Below, piece after piece: positions 52,861 to 63,736 of a stretch of 64,000 nt of DNA. The stretch lies in the NCBI GenBank assembly GCA_964019415.1, contig OZ025879.1:4764637-4828636 (forward strand), given 5' to 3'. The DNA comes from Ianthella basta (lineage: Eukaryota; Porifera; Demospongiae; Verongiida; Ianthellidae). Every line of letters starts with the position of its first letter. The first letter of the stretch is position 1. Made by a program: the position numbers and the translations under genes. A model generated the notes under the pieces. It made no database searches. It saw only the letters and a program-made list of their open reading frames with translations, and had not been told where the DNA came from.

Positions 52861-53079
52861 ATAAGCTGAAGTCTACACTTGATTAGTCACATGCACACCA
52901 GGCAGTGCCAGTGTTACACCTGCAGTCATGCACACCGCAATCACTTAACATGACCAACTAACCTCAGCTTCCTAAGGTCTAGAGTTGTATCAATTAGAAG
53001 GTGCTGAATCAAGGATGTGATGACAACTATGTATACATTCATGTATTTAGTGTAGCAAGGGGGACTGTTTGATGTCAAG

Positions 53080-54000
53080 GTCCGACTCTACCCTATAGTG
53101 TCTGCCATTGCTGTAGATATACTAACCACCTTGCAATTCAACTCCACATCATTTTGTAACTTGTACAAGTGTAGTCTTCTGACACTACATCCAACACAGC
53201 CTATCCACACCATAACCCCCAGTTCTTGAGGTTTCATGTTCCTCTGTGACAACAAATCTCTGTTGTCATAATGTTCATATGTTCAATGTTTATAAAGAGC
53301 ACATCTCAACAAATACAACTTAGGTAAAGACCAAGATGGCAGCAGCAACAACATCTACTGAGATACCAAAGTAACTGAGAATGGCGAATGCTAGTAATAG
53401 TCTCGTTAGCCATTGTGTTGAAGTCGATCAGAAGTGTAGTCAGTACAAACAAGGGGATTCCCCTCAGAAGTGTACCCCCGCACACCTACATTCTGATGCA
53501 GCACAATTTAAACGATTGTTTGAATATTACTTGTTTCATACTCTGTGGCATTCAATGATATCAGTGTGCAGTTCTGGGACAACTGCAAGCAAGTTGTACC
53601 ACTGTAGGTGTATCCAGGTAGGCAGAGTGTTTCACGGCAGACATTACTGTACCGTCAAAGACCTGACCATCTCCAGAAGGTTGCTGAGCATGCAATTGAT
53701 GGTACCTCTACATCCTCATTGGCAATTGCATCTTTCCCACTTCCTGCATCACCAGAAATTGTGAAGGTGTTCAGCGGAGATGGGTCCACTACTCTAGTCA
53801 CAACTTTTGACTTCCAGGGGGTCAAAGAATTATCAGACTCTGCTCAAATGTACTACAAAGAGCACAAAACTTATGCCGCGATAGTAAATGGTGGTGGACG
53901 ACCACCACCAGTTTCACCAGAGATGCACTCTGGAAGCTTGGCACATCCATGCTGATGCCACATGATGAACAGAGTTGCAGGCCCTCTGCCCTTGATTGAC
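53080..54000 (-). pseudogene. Receptor relic, beta lineage (P9)
   Basis: Minus strand: tail and TM remnants at 53090-53400 (heavily deleted), an ectodomain with ATEYETSNIQTIV-like and GYTYSGTTC-like blocks around 53480-53640, the DAIANEDVEVPSI-like block near 53700-53740, and more distal ectodomain to about 54000 (HKFCALCSTFEQSLIIL). Colinear with P3 and P6. Confidence 0.75.
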
Positions 54001-54477
54001 ATATATACAACTCCTATTTCATTGTTGCAACCATGCAAAATGAATGCCATTTCCCTCCCCACCATTTGTCCTGTCATATTTATGCCACATTGCCTTGTTT
54101 GGTATCATTATCACTAATGACGATGCCTGGATTGGGGTCAAAATGATTCATTTATCCCATACACCAGTCCCCCTCTGTGATTGGCTAGAGTTGTCCCGTT
54201 AATCATTGACATATGATGCCTAGCTACTTGGAAGTCTTCAACTTGAGTTAACAAGTGTGTCTGAGCTCAGCGTGAGCAGACACAAATAGGCAATTGATTA
54301 CCATAAGCAGCAGTTCACACTTGATTAGTCACACCAGGCAGTGCCATTGTTACACCTTGGACCTTGGTTGTAATGCGCACCGCAATCAGTTAACCTTTCC
54401 TTGAAGTGACAGACTGTAACTCAGCTTCACATAGTTATATCAATTTAAAGGCAGTGAATCAGACGATGCAACAACAT
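54001..54477 (+). repeat. Spacer upstream of G7
   Basis: Same block as upstream of G4 and G5. Confidence 0.8.
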
Positions 54478-54539
54478 ACGTAAGTATATATATAATTGTG
54501 CGATTTGTAGACAAGGCCAGGCTATACGTGTGGGTTGCC
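54478..54539 (+). promoter_or_regulatory. Probable core promoter and leader of G7
   Basis: Shorter (TA)n tract, then tagacaaggccaggctata and the ATG at 54540. Same order as G4 and G5. Confidence 0.4.
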
Positions 54540-56717
54540 ATGAGCATTTGGAACCATACAGTCCTGTTGGTTATTGCCCTTGGATGTTGTGCCCTTGCAA
54601 CACTGTCATCAGAAGCCTCATCACACCTGAACAACAGTACTTGTGAAGTGGACTACTTCACCTGCACATCCCCTTTCAATGTCCGCGTCTGCCGGTGTGA
54701 CGAACAGCTGTGTACACAGTTTGGCGACTGCTGTGCCGAATCACAGTATAAGCACAATACCACTGGCCTGGAGTTTGCCTGCGTGTCTACATCTGTTCTG
54801 ATTGAAAAGAGAAGCCTTAGTGCAGCAGCATTTTTCATGATCGCTTCCTGTCCCAAAGGTCAGTCAGTCAGTGAAGTAATGAATGGTGTTGCAGATCTCT
54901 GCAAAGCACAGTCACTCTCCAGCCCACCCATCAGTGACAACAGGACAGGGTTGGTCTACAGAAACAAGTACTGTGCTCAGTGCCATGGCGTGCCTGACAG
55001 AGAGCAGATATCATGGCGGTCAGAGTGGCATTGTAATAACAGCCTTAACGAGACGTTCAATGAAGGTAACCTAACAATTGATGCTGGATTTCTATTGTCC
55101 TCCTGCAATGTGTCAATGTTTGTGCAGCCAGTGAATGTGCATCGCAGTCTGCCATTGGTTCTAAGACAGTGTGATCCCAGGGTGACTTACACCTGCCAAC
55201 CACCTCCTGGAACTGACACCTCATCTGCAGAGTACAGGGCATTGAGAGAGCTATGTAGAGACGAACTGGTCAACATCAGGATTACTGAGTCTAGTAATAC
55301 CACATTCTACAAGAATGCATTTTGTGCCAATTGTAGTTCATTTGGGCAGGATAAGAAGATCCTTTGCCCCTTTGAACCAGATATTATACCAGGTAGAGGT
55401 GATGTACCTGCACCAAACACATTCACAATACTTCTGGATGTTACAGGAAGTGGGAAAGTTGTGATTGCCAGTGAGGACATAGTGGTAACATCAGCTGTTG
55501 AGCAATCTTGTGGAGAAGGACAGGTCTTTGACGTGTACATTAATGTGTGTCGTGAAACACTCTGCCTACCTGGATACACCTACAATGGCACAACTTGCTT
55601 GCAGTTTTCCCAGAACTGCACACTAATAGCACTGAATGCCACAGAGTATGAAACAATTAATGTTCAAACCATCTCTTGGATTGCACTGGAAGAGAATGTG
55701 AGTGTGCAGGGCTACACCTCTGAGGGTAATCCACTTGTTTGCACCAACTTCACTTCTGACTTCAACACAACGATTAACGAGACCATTACTAGACCTCTGT
55801 ATGGTTTTCCACCAGGATATGGTATTCTCAGTTACCTTGGTCTCTCAGTAGATGCTGTTGCTGCTGCCGTCTTGCTCTTCACCTATGTTGCATTTACTGG
55901 GATGCACACCTTCTATGGCAAGCTCTTTATGAACTTTGTTCTTGTACTCCTCCTGGGAGACCTGACCTTTCTGCTTGGTTCAGCTGTGTATGCAGTGAGT
56001 CTGGAGGATGTGGTATGCCAGGTGGTGGCCATTCTACTGCACTACCTGTTCCTTGCCCGCTTTGTATGGATGTCACTTCTGTCACTGAATGTGGCACGTC
56101 ACTTTTATCATGCAATGAAGTTGGTTGTCAATGAAGAAAGAGAGAGCTGGCACTACCTCGTCTTGTACATGGCAGCAGGTTGGCTGTCTCCTCTACTGGT
56201 TCTCATTGTCACAGTACCAGTGAACTATGCCATCCCAGGTACAGTGGGTTATGGTGTGGATGGACTGTGTTGGATGAGCCAGACACTGGCAATCATCATT
56301 AGTTTCATTGTTCCTCTTTGCATCTGCATTCTGTTTAGTACTGGTGCTTTTGCATTTGTGTGCTTTATCTTGTTATCACTACGTAGGTCACTAGAGAGTA
56401 AGGAACTGAAACACCAGGCTCGTTCTCGTAACTTTCGAGTCTTAGTTGCTGTGTTTTGTATTACAGGAGTAACATGGGTATTTGGATTCCTTGCTCTAAT
56501 AGATGCAATCCTATCTTGGGCATGGTACCTCTTCGTCATACTCAACACCACTCAAGCTATCTTCTTGACACTGGCCTATGTGTGCACAGCCAAGGTACTG
56601 CGGCTCTATCGCACTGCATTTGCAAAGTGGTTTCAGTGTGGGAGAAAGTGCCAAAAGACCACATATGTCCCGGGACACCAGCTGCAAGACCTTGCAAATG
56701 GAACTCAAAGCGATTAG
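54540..56717 (+). CDS. Receptor G7: somatomedin-B-like plus class-B 7TM receptor, intronless
   Basis: 725 residues, one exon; signal peptide MSIWNHTVLLVIALGCCALA. Somatomedin-B module CTSPFNVRVCRCDEQLC, the G2 version, although leader, signal peptide and TM5-TM6 (LRRSLESKELKHQARSRNF) are of the G5 type. Linker PDIIPGRGDVPAPNTF resembles G4. TM1 has private changes (GYGILSYLGLSVDAVAAAVL, FTGMHTFYGK). TM2 to TM4, EDVVCQV, GLCWMSQ and TWVFGFL are as usual. The tail is shorter than in G2 and ends DLANGTQSD. Family role: membrane receptor probably coupling to G proteins; ligand unknown. Confidence 0.9.
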   Translation: MSIWNHTVLLVIALGCCALATLSSEASSHLNNSTCEVDYFTCTSPFNVRVCRCDEQLCTQFGDCCAESQYKHNTTGLEFACVSTSVLIEKRSLSAAAFFMIASCPKGQSVSEVMNGVADLCKAQSLSSPPISDNRTGLVYRNKYCAQCHGVPDREQISWRSEWHCNNSLNETFNEGNLTIDAGFLLSSCNVSMFVQPVNVHRSLPLVLRQCDPRVTYTCQPPPGTDTSSAEYRALRELCRDELVNIRITESSNTTFYKNAFCANCSSFGQDKKILCPFEPDIIPGRGDVPAPNTFTILLDVTGSGKVVIASEDIVVTSAVEQSCGEGQVFDVYINVCRETLCLPGYTYNGTTCLQFSQNCTLIALNATEYETINVQTISWIALEENVSVQGYTSEGNPLVCTNFTSDFNTTINETITRPLYGFPPGYGILSYLGLSVDAVAAAVLLFTYVAFTGMHTFYGKLFMNFVLVLLLGDLTFLLGSAVYAVSLEDVVCQVVAILLHYLFLARFVWMSLLSLNVARHFYHAMKLVVNEERESWHYLVLYMAAGWLSPLLVLIVTVPVNYAIPGTVGYGVDGLCWMSQTLAIIISFIVPLCICILFSTGAFAFVCFILLSLRRSLESKELKHQARSRNFRVLVAVFCITGVTWVFGFLALIDAILSWAWYLFVILNTTQAIFLTLAYVCTAKVLRLYRTAFAKWFQCGRKCQKTTYVPGHQLQDLANGTQSD

Positions 56718-56837
56718 AAATGCAATTGCACACACTGTAAGGACCGACAGTGTGAGTACATAATATGCTCTTGCTGGGACTCCTAGGAATTCTCCTGTGA
56801 TACCAAACTCAATTATGCTTTTCTATATACGTACTTG

Positions 56838-56880
56838 CCTAGCCTACATAGCCTAGCCTACATAGCCTAGCCTACATAGT
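56838..56880 (+). repeat. Short tandem repeat
   Basis: Three units of cctagcctacatag just after G7. Confidence 0.75.
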
Positions 56881-56989
56881 TATCTGCTGCTGCTGTACAA
56901 GCATGTGCATTGTCTTGTGCTCAGATCCAACACTTTGATTATTAACTAGCCTGCAGTTTCATTATACATATAAATGATGCGCTTGTGTA

Positions 56990-57490
56990 TACTTTCCAGC
57001 AGTCATTACCTGCACATTGACCAAGATTCGTCCAAGCCTGTAGCCCTGCTGTAACTGGCTTACATGCAGGCCCCACAGCATGGTATTGGGGGGAGGAGGG
57101 GCATACGCCCATCCTTATAAAAGTGAATTTGCACAGCTCTACGCACACACACACACACACCACACACCGTAAATTACACACCGTAATATTGGACACATGC
57201 ATGCAGCACACACAGAGACAGAACCACAAATACGTAGCTACAGCACGGCTGCACTCATAGTATCTACAAATACATATGCATACATCAAGCAGGTCGTGAC
57301 CCACAGTCGCCCCAGTGGCTAGTATGCTGCACAAGACAGTTGCCTTTCAATAAAAGAGCCCAGTATACCTAGGAATTATGACTAGATATAATGTTTATAT
57401 ATTATATAATATGCACAACAGTACTATCATATATACTTTGATATATATATAGAGAGAGAGCAATACCACCACCATATACAACCACCACCA
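56990..57490. other. Spacer, no gene seen
   Basis: Contains short ca and ag tracts and a TA-rich patch (57395-57455). Nothing else supportable. Confidence 0.4.
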
Positions 57491-57494
57491 CCAC

Positions 57495-57840
57495 CACGGT
57501 GCAAGTAACAATGCTCACAGTGCAAGTAACAATGGGGCCACCACATGTGCCAGTAAAGTAAATGTGGCAGTTCGAGGTAAAAAGGACCACCTGTGCAAGT
57601 CCACCACCACCACCACCACACAGTGCAAGTAATTATAACAATAGGACCACCACATGTGGCAGTAGAGTAAATGCGGTAGTTGGAGGCAGAAGATTAAAAG
57701 ACCACCAGTGCAAGTAACAGAGAGTCAGGACCACATGTGCCACTAGAGTAAATGCACTAGTTGGTGACAGAAATGACCACCAACACAAGTAACAGAGGGT
57801 CAGGACCACATGTGCCTTTAGAGTAATCAAATTGGAATTG
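57495..57840 (+). repeat. Diverged ~90-bp tandem repeat
   Basis: About four units, each with agtgcaagtaac, aggaccaccacatgtg, gtagagtaaatgc and ggtagttggaggcag variants, plus (cac)n runs. A further partial unit is near 58140-58180. Not recognised as a known family. Confidence 0.65.
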
Positions 57841-58321
57841 AAATTGGAACCAGAAATGTTATTAACATACATGTGGGGAATCCTTTTAGCCAGAAGGCTA
57901 CTCTTCCAGCAACCCACAATACACACAGATATACACAAGCAACTCAGTAAGTCAGAGTAAATCGGTTTGTGTTCAGTGGACAGTGTTTGTTGCTACGGGT
58001 TTGCAGTCATTGAAAATCTTGCCATCATGGCCTGGGCACGTTCCATTGACATCCCATAATCTCTGGCTCAAGAGCCTTGAACCTTGTACCTTGCACTCTA
58101 GCCCACCAGCACCCCCAACCCCATGCACCCAATTAGTTGGTGAAGGAAAAGACTACCAGCGCAAGTTACAGAGGGTAAGGACAAGCACGAGCACCATTGG
58201 ATTGCCCAATGCAGCAAGCAATTGTTACTTGCACATAGGCAGCAGCAATTGGTACTTCTTATATTTAGACATTAAATGTAGTTTAATTAACACACATAAA
58301 CAGAAAATGCAAATTATTAAT

Positions 58322-59100
58322 TATCTTCAGTAGATGCTCAGTTGTGTCACCAAGGAAAGTGAACCCAACCAGTGCACCTGTGTCCTTGTCATAGACAAGA
58401 TCTTCTTTTATGTGCATCTCGTCTTTGAGAGTAAAGCATGACACATTTCTCCCACTCCTGGAGCTCCCGGTAGTTGGCAACTCTCAGCTGCTCCATGTCT
58501 ACTTCAGCCGAAAACCCCACTTGAGCTCTGATGTAGTGAGTGTAGTCATGGAGAGTTCTCTATGAGGGCAGCCTTAGAACACCAGAGTTTCTCAAAGTCT
58601 CATATGCTCCACTGGACTGATGGCGCAGGTACAGGCACCACTTGATGATCAAGGGATGCCACCGAACCTGGTGTTTATCCTTGCACTGCGCTGCCTTCTT
58701 CTGTTCCTCCCAAAATAATTCACTGGAAGGACTATTATGAGTGCTATCTTCAACATGAGATGCTCCAGCTTGCTCTTTGTACTCCTGTAGAGAGTGTGCA
58801 GGTTCTGTAAGCGCTGGTCCTTCTGAATATATATCCTGTAGATAACGATAGTTCGTGTGGCTGCTTGGTGAGACTACTTCATCCACATTTCTCTGTTTCT
58901 CACGATGAAGTCTCTTGTGTAGAGTGTCTCGATACTTCACACACTTCACACACTGGCCACCGTATAACTTTAGTAAACATGACAGATGACAGGTACCTTT
59001 CAAGCTGTATGTTTCAGTAAATACCAAATGATAGTCCAATATAACTGCTTTCCAGTAAGGTAGGAAGTGAGGGCTTCTCAGCTGGCTCAAGCATCAGAAA
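58322..59100 (-). mobile_element. Relic of a P-element-type DNA transposase (amino-terminal half)
   Basis: Minus strand: CxxC-type block (GGQCVKCVKYRDTLHKRLHR, ~58920-58970), then QVRWHPLIIKWCLYLRHQSS and GAYETLRNSGVLRLPS (58560-58660), RTLHDYTHYIRAQVGFSAE, and finally KDEMHIKEDLVYDKDTGALV / GFTFLGD (58345-58430). This order is typical of P-element/THAP9-like transposases; DEM is probably the first acidic site of the RNase H-like fold. Broken: a TAG replaces the usual Gln after LPS near 58560, a frameshift precedes KDEMH near 58430, and everything after LVGFTFLGD, including the rest of the catalytic domain, is missing. Target ends were not found. Confidence 0.7.
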
Positions 59101-59505
59101 GGGTTGGTTCTCCAATACCAGCTTCACAACAGGGTTGAAAACCTTGCCGACGTTTTGACCAGATGCTCTGGTCTTCTTCAGGGCGAAGTAAGGAAGAGTA
59201 ATATTACGACGCATGCTCAGTACCATCCTGCCCCGCCCTATGAGTATATTATCCATTGAATTAATTTACCACTTAATCGGCTCAGCAAATGCGTGAGATT
59301 TGCAGCTGAAAGCGTGTGAGCGTGAGATAGTCGCTGAATGCGTGAGTCTCACGCTCAATGCGTGAGGGTTGGCATCTCTGGTGCACGTTATTGTGAATGC
59401 ATAGTCGTTATCACCATATTCAGCTGGCCATGGCTCTGCACTGACTGAAAATCATAATGCATGCAGTAGTTATTGGTGGATTTCCATTGTCCCAAATAAT
59501 ATGGG

Positions 59506-59844
59506 TTGTGTCAAAATTAGTGTGCTTTGCCTGATAGAGATATCATGGTCTGATGACCATATCATAGCCTGATATGACATATCACAACCTGGCCTGGTAG
59601 GGATATCATTGCCTGATATGCATATCATTGTGTGATATGTGACATATCATAGCCTGATATCCATATCATGGCCTGATATCCATATCATGGCCTGATATCC
59701 ATATCATGGACAGATATCCATATCATGGCCTGATATCCATATCATGGACTGATATCCAAATAATGGCTATGTCATATCAGGTCATGATTTGTCATATCAG
59801 GCTATGATATGGACATCAGGCAAAGCACACTAACTTTGACACAA
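59506..59844. mobile_element. MITE with 30-bp inverted ends and an internal satellite
   Basis: Left end 59506-59535 (ttgtgtcaaaattagtg...) and right end 59815-59844 are inverted copies with 29 of 30 bases matching. The 280 bases between are almost wholly units of catatcatggcctgatatc, themselves nearly palindromic, some inverted in the right part. No coding capacity and no clear target duplication. Confidence 0.85.
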
Positions 59845-61480
59845 CGGCACCCCATAAAATAAGCCACTAAGTTTGGTGTTATTAATCCACCACGCATATA
59901 TGGTGGTCTATAACCATGGTACACCATGCTTGGTTGTTCATTGCCACCAAATGTGGTGGCAACGTACAGTACACCAGTAAATAGCCATGTAAATAGCCAT
60001 TCTAATTCCAATTTCAATCAGGTTCAATACAAAATACTGAAAATGGTTTCAAGTTCATACTAAGTAGAATAAAGAGTAAAAAATTGTCATAAAAGCAAAA
60101 GCAGATGTTAAAGAATTGTCTCACAGGCATGCAATCTGCAGTCATGCATGCTCTCGTCTCTGTGTTTCTGGTGGTATATATAGCGCAAACATTCTACCTG
60201 CACTCAGGGTGGTAACCCTTGGCAACTTGCACTGGTGGTCTTGTTCCTATAGAATAGCACTTGCACATATAATGCATCGAGCATACTGAATGTACTGCAC
60301 AATTATACTGAAACATAGTGATGCCTTGTATTGAAACAAAAAAGCCGCATACAGCTATGAACCGTGGCAGCCGTGCCCAGTTGGTCCAGCTGACCCTAGT
60401 CTCGCATAGCCAGATGGCCACTTTGGTCACGCGCAGACTCTGCCCTCCCAAATGATGGTCTGAGGACTAACTCCCTTTTTTGTTATGGCAGTCCACCGGA
60501 AGTTCAGAACGTTGGTAATTGATGAGCCCATATTTGGTCGTGAGGTTAAGCATAAAAGCAACGTTGATCTGTGTAGTATAGTTGCCTTGGACAACAGCTT
60601 TGATTTCTTTTGAGAGTAACTGACATTGATATCTGCAGAGAACGGGAATGGACAGGTATGTTCAATGGCTGGCTAGCACTCTGATTGGCTCATGAGACCT
60701 GTTGGTCTCCGACACCAGCTGCAGGTCATGAGATTGTGTAGGCTGTGGAGGATGTTTGGATTTGGCTCTTACTCTACTAACAACATTCCCAAGTTGGGAT
60801 TGTGTGCCTGCTGATAGGTTACCTTGGTCAGGAGGTACAGTGAGGGTATTCATAGCTTACACAGTGGTACACAATGTCTCAGCAAACAATACAAAGTACA
60901 GTGAATATTAGTGTAGTCAATAACATCATAAAGTGAGATCATTGCCTACTGCCATAGCAACCACCCATTACCATAGCAACTGCCCTTCTGCCAAACTTTC
61001 ATCCACTCCCAGCAATTTAGTCTACCCCAAGACACCATCTGCCCCACCACTGCTACACCTTCATCCTCCCTTAGCAAGTGTACCAAGTGAATGTCAATGT
61101 AGAACATGGAAAACACATCATCATGCACGTATCACTAGCTATCCCGTAGGCTCTAGTTTGAGCATAAATTAAATTTCCCTTAATGTAACTGGTACTTTAC
61201 AGAAGTTAGCTAGCTAGCTAATGGCAACATTTTAACAGCAAACTTTAATAGCATACTGCGTGTATTACCATCTATTACTTACATGTATTGTCCTGTAATG
61301 AGCAGAATTGCGATGTCAAAAATATCTGGGAAGCCTGTTTGCATGTGCAGTGCTTGTATTAGAAGGCTGGAAGTCAATTCCCCAAAGTTAAGAAACGGTA
61401 GTCATCATGGAGAGCCTACCAAGTAGCTAAGGCACTTTAATCCCAAAGTCGCCAGTCACTGTGGAAGAACACAATGACTA
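59845..61480. other. Spacer, no gene seen
   Basis: Moderately GC-rich in 60340-60460 (gtggcagccgtgcccagttg) but without a supportable exon. A ccatagcaac word is repeated at 60950-60985. Confidence 0.4.
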
Positions 61481-61489
61481 CCCTAGCAG

Positions 61490-61660
61490 CGCCTGACATG
61501 GGGGGAACTGGTATCCTAAAGGGGGAAACAATGGTCCTAAGCGTCAAACCCAACAGGGGGAACTCGAATCCTAAGACGGAACCCATCTCCTAGGAGGCAC
61601 GTTCGGGGGGGGGGGGGGGAACCGTAATGCTAGGAGACCAGGTCCGCCGGAATTTTATAT
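61490..61660 (+). repeat. Degenerate G-rich repeat with poly(G)
   Basis: Loose units of gggggaac plus atcctaag (about five), and a 13-base G run near 61607-61619. It sits where the left hairpin of transposon copy C should be. Confidence 0.55.
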
Positions 61661-61682
61661 TGGAAGCAAGGCCAAGTATTAG

Positions 61683-62371
61683 AAAATATATTGTTTTTTC
61701 AAATTGCAATTTTCATATGGCTTCATGTTACGGATATTATATATAATACGCCAAACTACGGTTGTACGTCAATGCTTACATTTATATTGAATGTATTGGG
61801 CGAAGTATTGGGTATAGGGAATTTATATTGTCGGCCATTTTATTCGGCCGGAAGTGGACCGTGTGCGAGGCCAAAGACTTTGAAAACCGGCTTCTAAACG
61901 ACGTCTTAGCGAACTTTGGACGTTTATTCCGCCTCTGATCCTGGAACAGACTCCTACAATACTTCTGGTCGACGGGCAAAGACACAGCTTCTAGACAGCG
62001 CCCAACAGGTCATCGACTTCGCCCCGCGCCTTCTTCGATAATGGCCGCACCCACCTCGGAGGACTTCACTCCGCCGCCTGGAACACATGACAGGAGCAAC
62101 GTAGAAACTGGTGAACGCCGTGATGTGTACACGCTAACATTCTTCAACCGTTTGTAGCGTTGAAAAGCTTAGCTCGCACGGTTGCCCTTCTAAATGCTCT
62201 TCAAAAGCTGGCCCACGCGTACTGCGCTGTAGCAAACGCACGTAGCTTTTGCCATCACAGACCACTGGCTACTCTGGCGACTGTGGTTCCTTGGTAATTC
62301 TGTAATTACTCACTGTAAATGCATGTGATATAAGCAGTCATGTGTCTACCTTTGCTGGAGATTTCTCTGTG

Positions 62372-62418
<47 letters not shown>

Positions 62419-62433
62419 TGTCGTGTGTGTGTG

Positions 62434-62504
<71 letters not shown>

Positions 62505-62562
62505 TCGTGTCTGGTGATAGTGGTGTGTGTGTGTGTGTGCGTGTTTCGTGTCTGGTGATAGT

Positions 62563-62600
<38 letters not shown>

Positions 62601-62728
62601 CTGAGGTTACTGAGGTATTATGACACGATGTCATGTTTACCTATTGTGAGTGACAGAGCTGCGACCGAAGGGAGCAAGTATTTCCAGTTGGGGCGGCAGC
62701 CCCACTAGTTTTTAACTCGAAATACTTG
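61683..62728 (+). mobile_element. Non-autonomous transposon with hairpin ends, copy C (left end lost)
   Basis: Colinear with copy B from atattgtttt through catatggcttcatgttacgg to the right compound hairpin 62675-62728 (caagtatttccagtt ... aactcgaaatacttg, one arm mismatch). The left ggggctgcc hairpin is missing. Body carries the same captured gene start and a (TG)n tract (62377-62597) that includes a doubled gtttcgtgtctggtgatag unit. Confidence 0.8.
62041..62237 (+). pseudogene. Captured 5' end of a host gene, two exons (copy C)
   Basis: Exons 62041-62110 and 62158-62237 with a 47-base intron (gtgaac ... tttgtag). Frame: MAAPTSEDFTPPPGTHDRSN, VETALKSLARTVALLNALQK, LAHAYCAVAN. Differs from copy B by a few substitutions and no indel in the exons. 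The downstream donor is gcacgt here instead of gtacgt, so onward splicing may be weaker. Confidence 0.6.
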
Positions 62729-62971
62729 TTTTTAAAGTTTTCTTCCCTGATGAATATTAGAATTTAGAGTTTTGCCTCCATTCCTGCAATCTCGTCGTAC
62801 GTATGTACAACTTTACACGCCAATCTGAAGTTACTTTTCTTCCTTGCACGCGACGTACGTGTACGTGATGTTTAACGCGGTGACGTCACACGGACGTTTG
62901 AGGTTCACTAGTCTGGCCCGCTAGACCGTCCCGTAAGCGCCCGGTAGGCGTGGAAAGGAAGGGACAAAGTT

Positions 62972-63190
62972 TGCATTCTGAAGTGCTACCGCAGTATCTG
63001 AGCTCACGGGAAATTGTACGACGATACGTACGTAAATAATACAGGTATACGCTAGACGGGTTCTTCAGTGCAACGCTGCAGTGATTCACTGCAGCGTTGC
63101 CCTTGTAATGCTGGATAATGCTCGTTTGGGATGATTCTATGGGCATTCTGAACTGTTGTGGCAGTATTTGAGCTCAACGAGAAGTTGTAC
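62972..63190 (+). repeat. Diverged direct repeat upstream of G8
   Basis: A ~46-base block with gcattctgaagtgctacc and gcagtatctgagctcac (62972-63017) recurs at 63143-63190 (gcattctgaactgttgtg, gcagtatttgagctcaa). The spacing is about 171 bp. Confidence 0.7.
63070..63100. repeat. Perfect palindrome with 15-base arms
   Basis: gcaacgctgcagtga, one t, then its exact complement. Lies between the two direct repeats about 640 bases before the G8 start. Confidence 0.9.
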
Positions 63191-63639
63191 TTCGCAGACC
63201 ACGGTGTATGCGGCATACATTACATTGATATTGCTTATTTGCTCTTATAGCGGATGGTAGGGAAAAGGCAGCAGAACAGTTGCACCAGTACAATGTTGTA
63301 CGATGGATGGGCTGTTAATAATTATGCCAGGAAAACTTCGAGAGACGCGCTACAAGCAGCTAACCGAAACAAGTGTATGCCAAAATTGTACGCAATGTAA
63401 GGCATAAACAAAGCTTTTAACCTAAAAGGCACATTGCCCACTACCAATTCCACTGTTGTATTAAGAATGTATGGCGATTTTGCCTGCAGTCAAGAGGGAA
63501 AAGGCTAAAAACGCTTTAGTACCTTCTTTCCATCGGCCAGTCCAGTTCCGATTCCCAGTTTCCACGTAAAAACTAAGTTGCCAACTCGAAACAGCCGTGA
63601 GGTTAGGCGTATACGGCAATGCTTCTCTTACGTGACCAT

Positions 63640-63736
63640 TGCTAAGTAAACTAAGATTTCGCTGACCTTAGTACACTGAGAAATACCATATTTCGTTGAA
63701 GAAGACACAAGCAAGAGGCCAGTGCAGGAGATCACA
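63640..63736 (+). promoter_or_regulatory. Upstream/leader block of G8
   Basis: Nearly identical to 48690-48786 upstream of G6. Farther upstream the two loci soon stop matching, so the shared block is small. Confidence 0.45.

Noticed and set aside
58322-59844. The P-type transposase relic and the MITE as one element
   Set aside because: The MITE ends enclose only satellite units, and the transposase fragment lies wholly outside them; no matching end was found left of 58322.
60180-60480. tRNA or other structured RNA gene
   Set aside because: A GC-richer patch caught the eye, but no tRNA-like A and B boxes or cloverleaf arms could be made out by reading.
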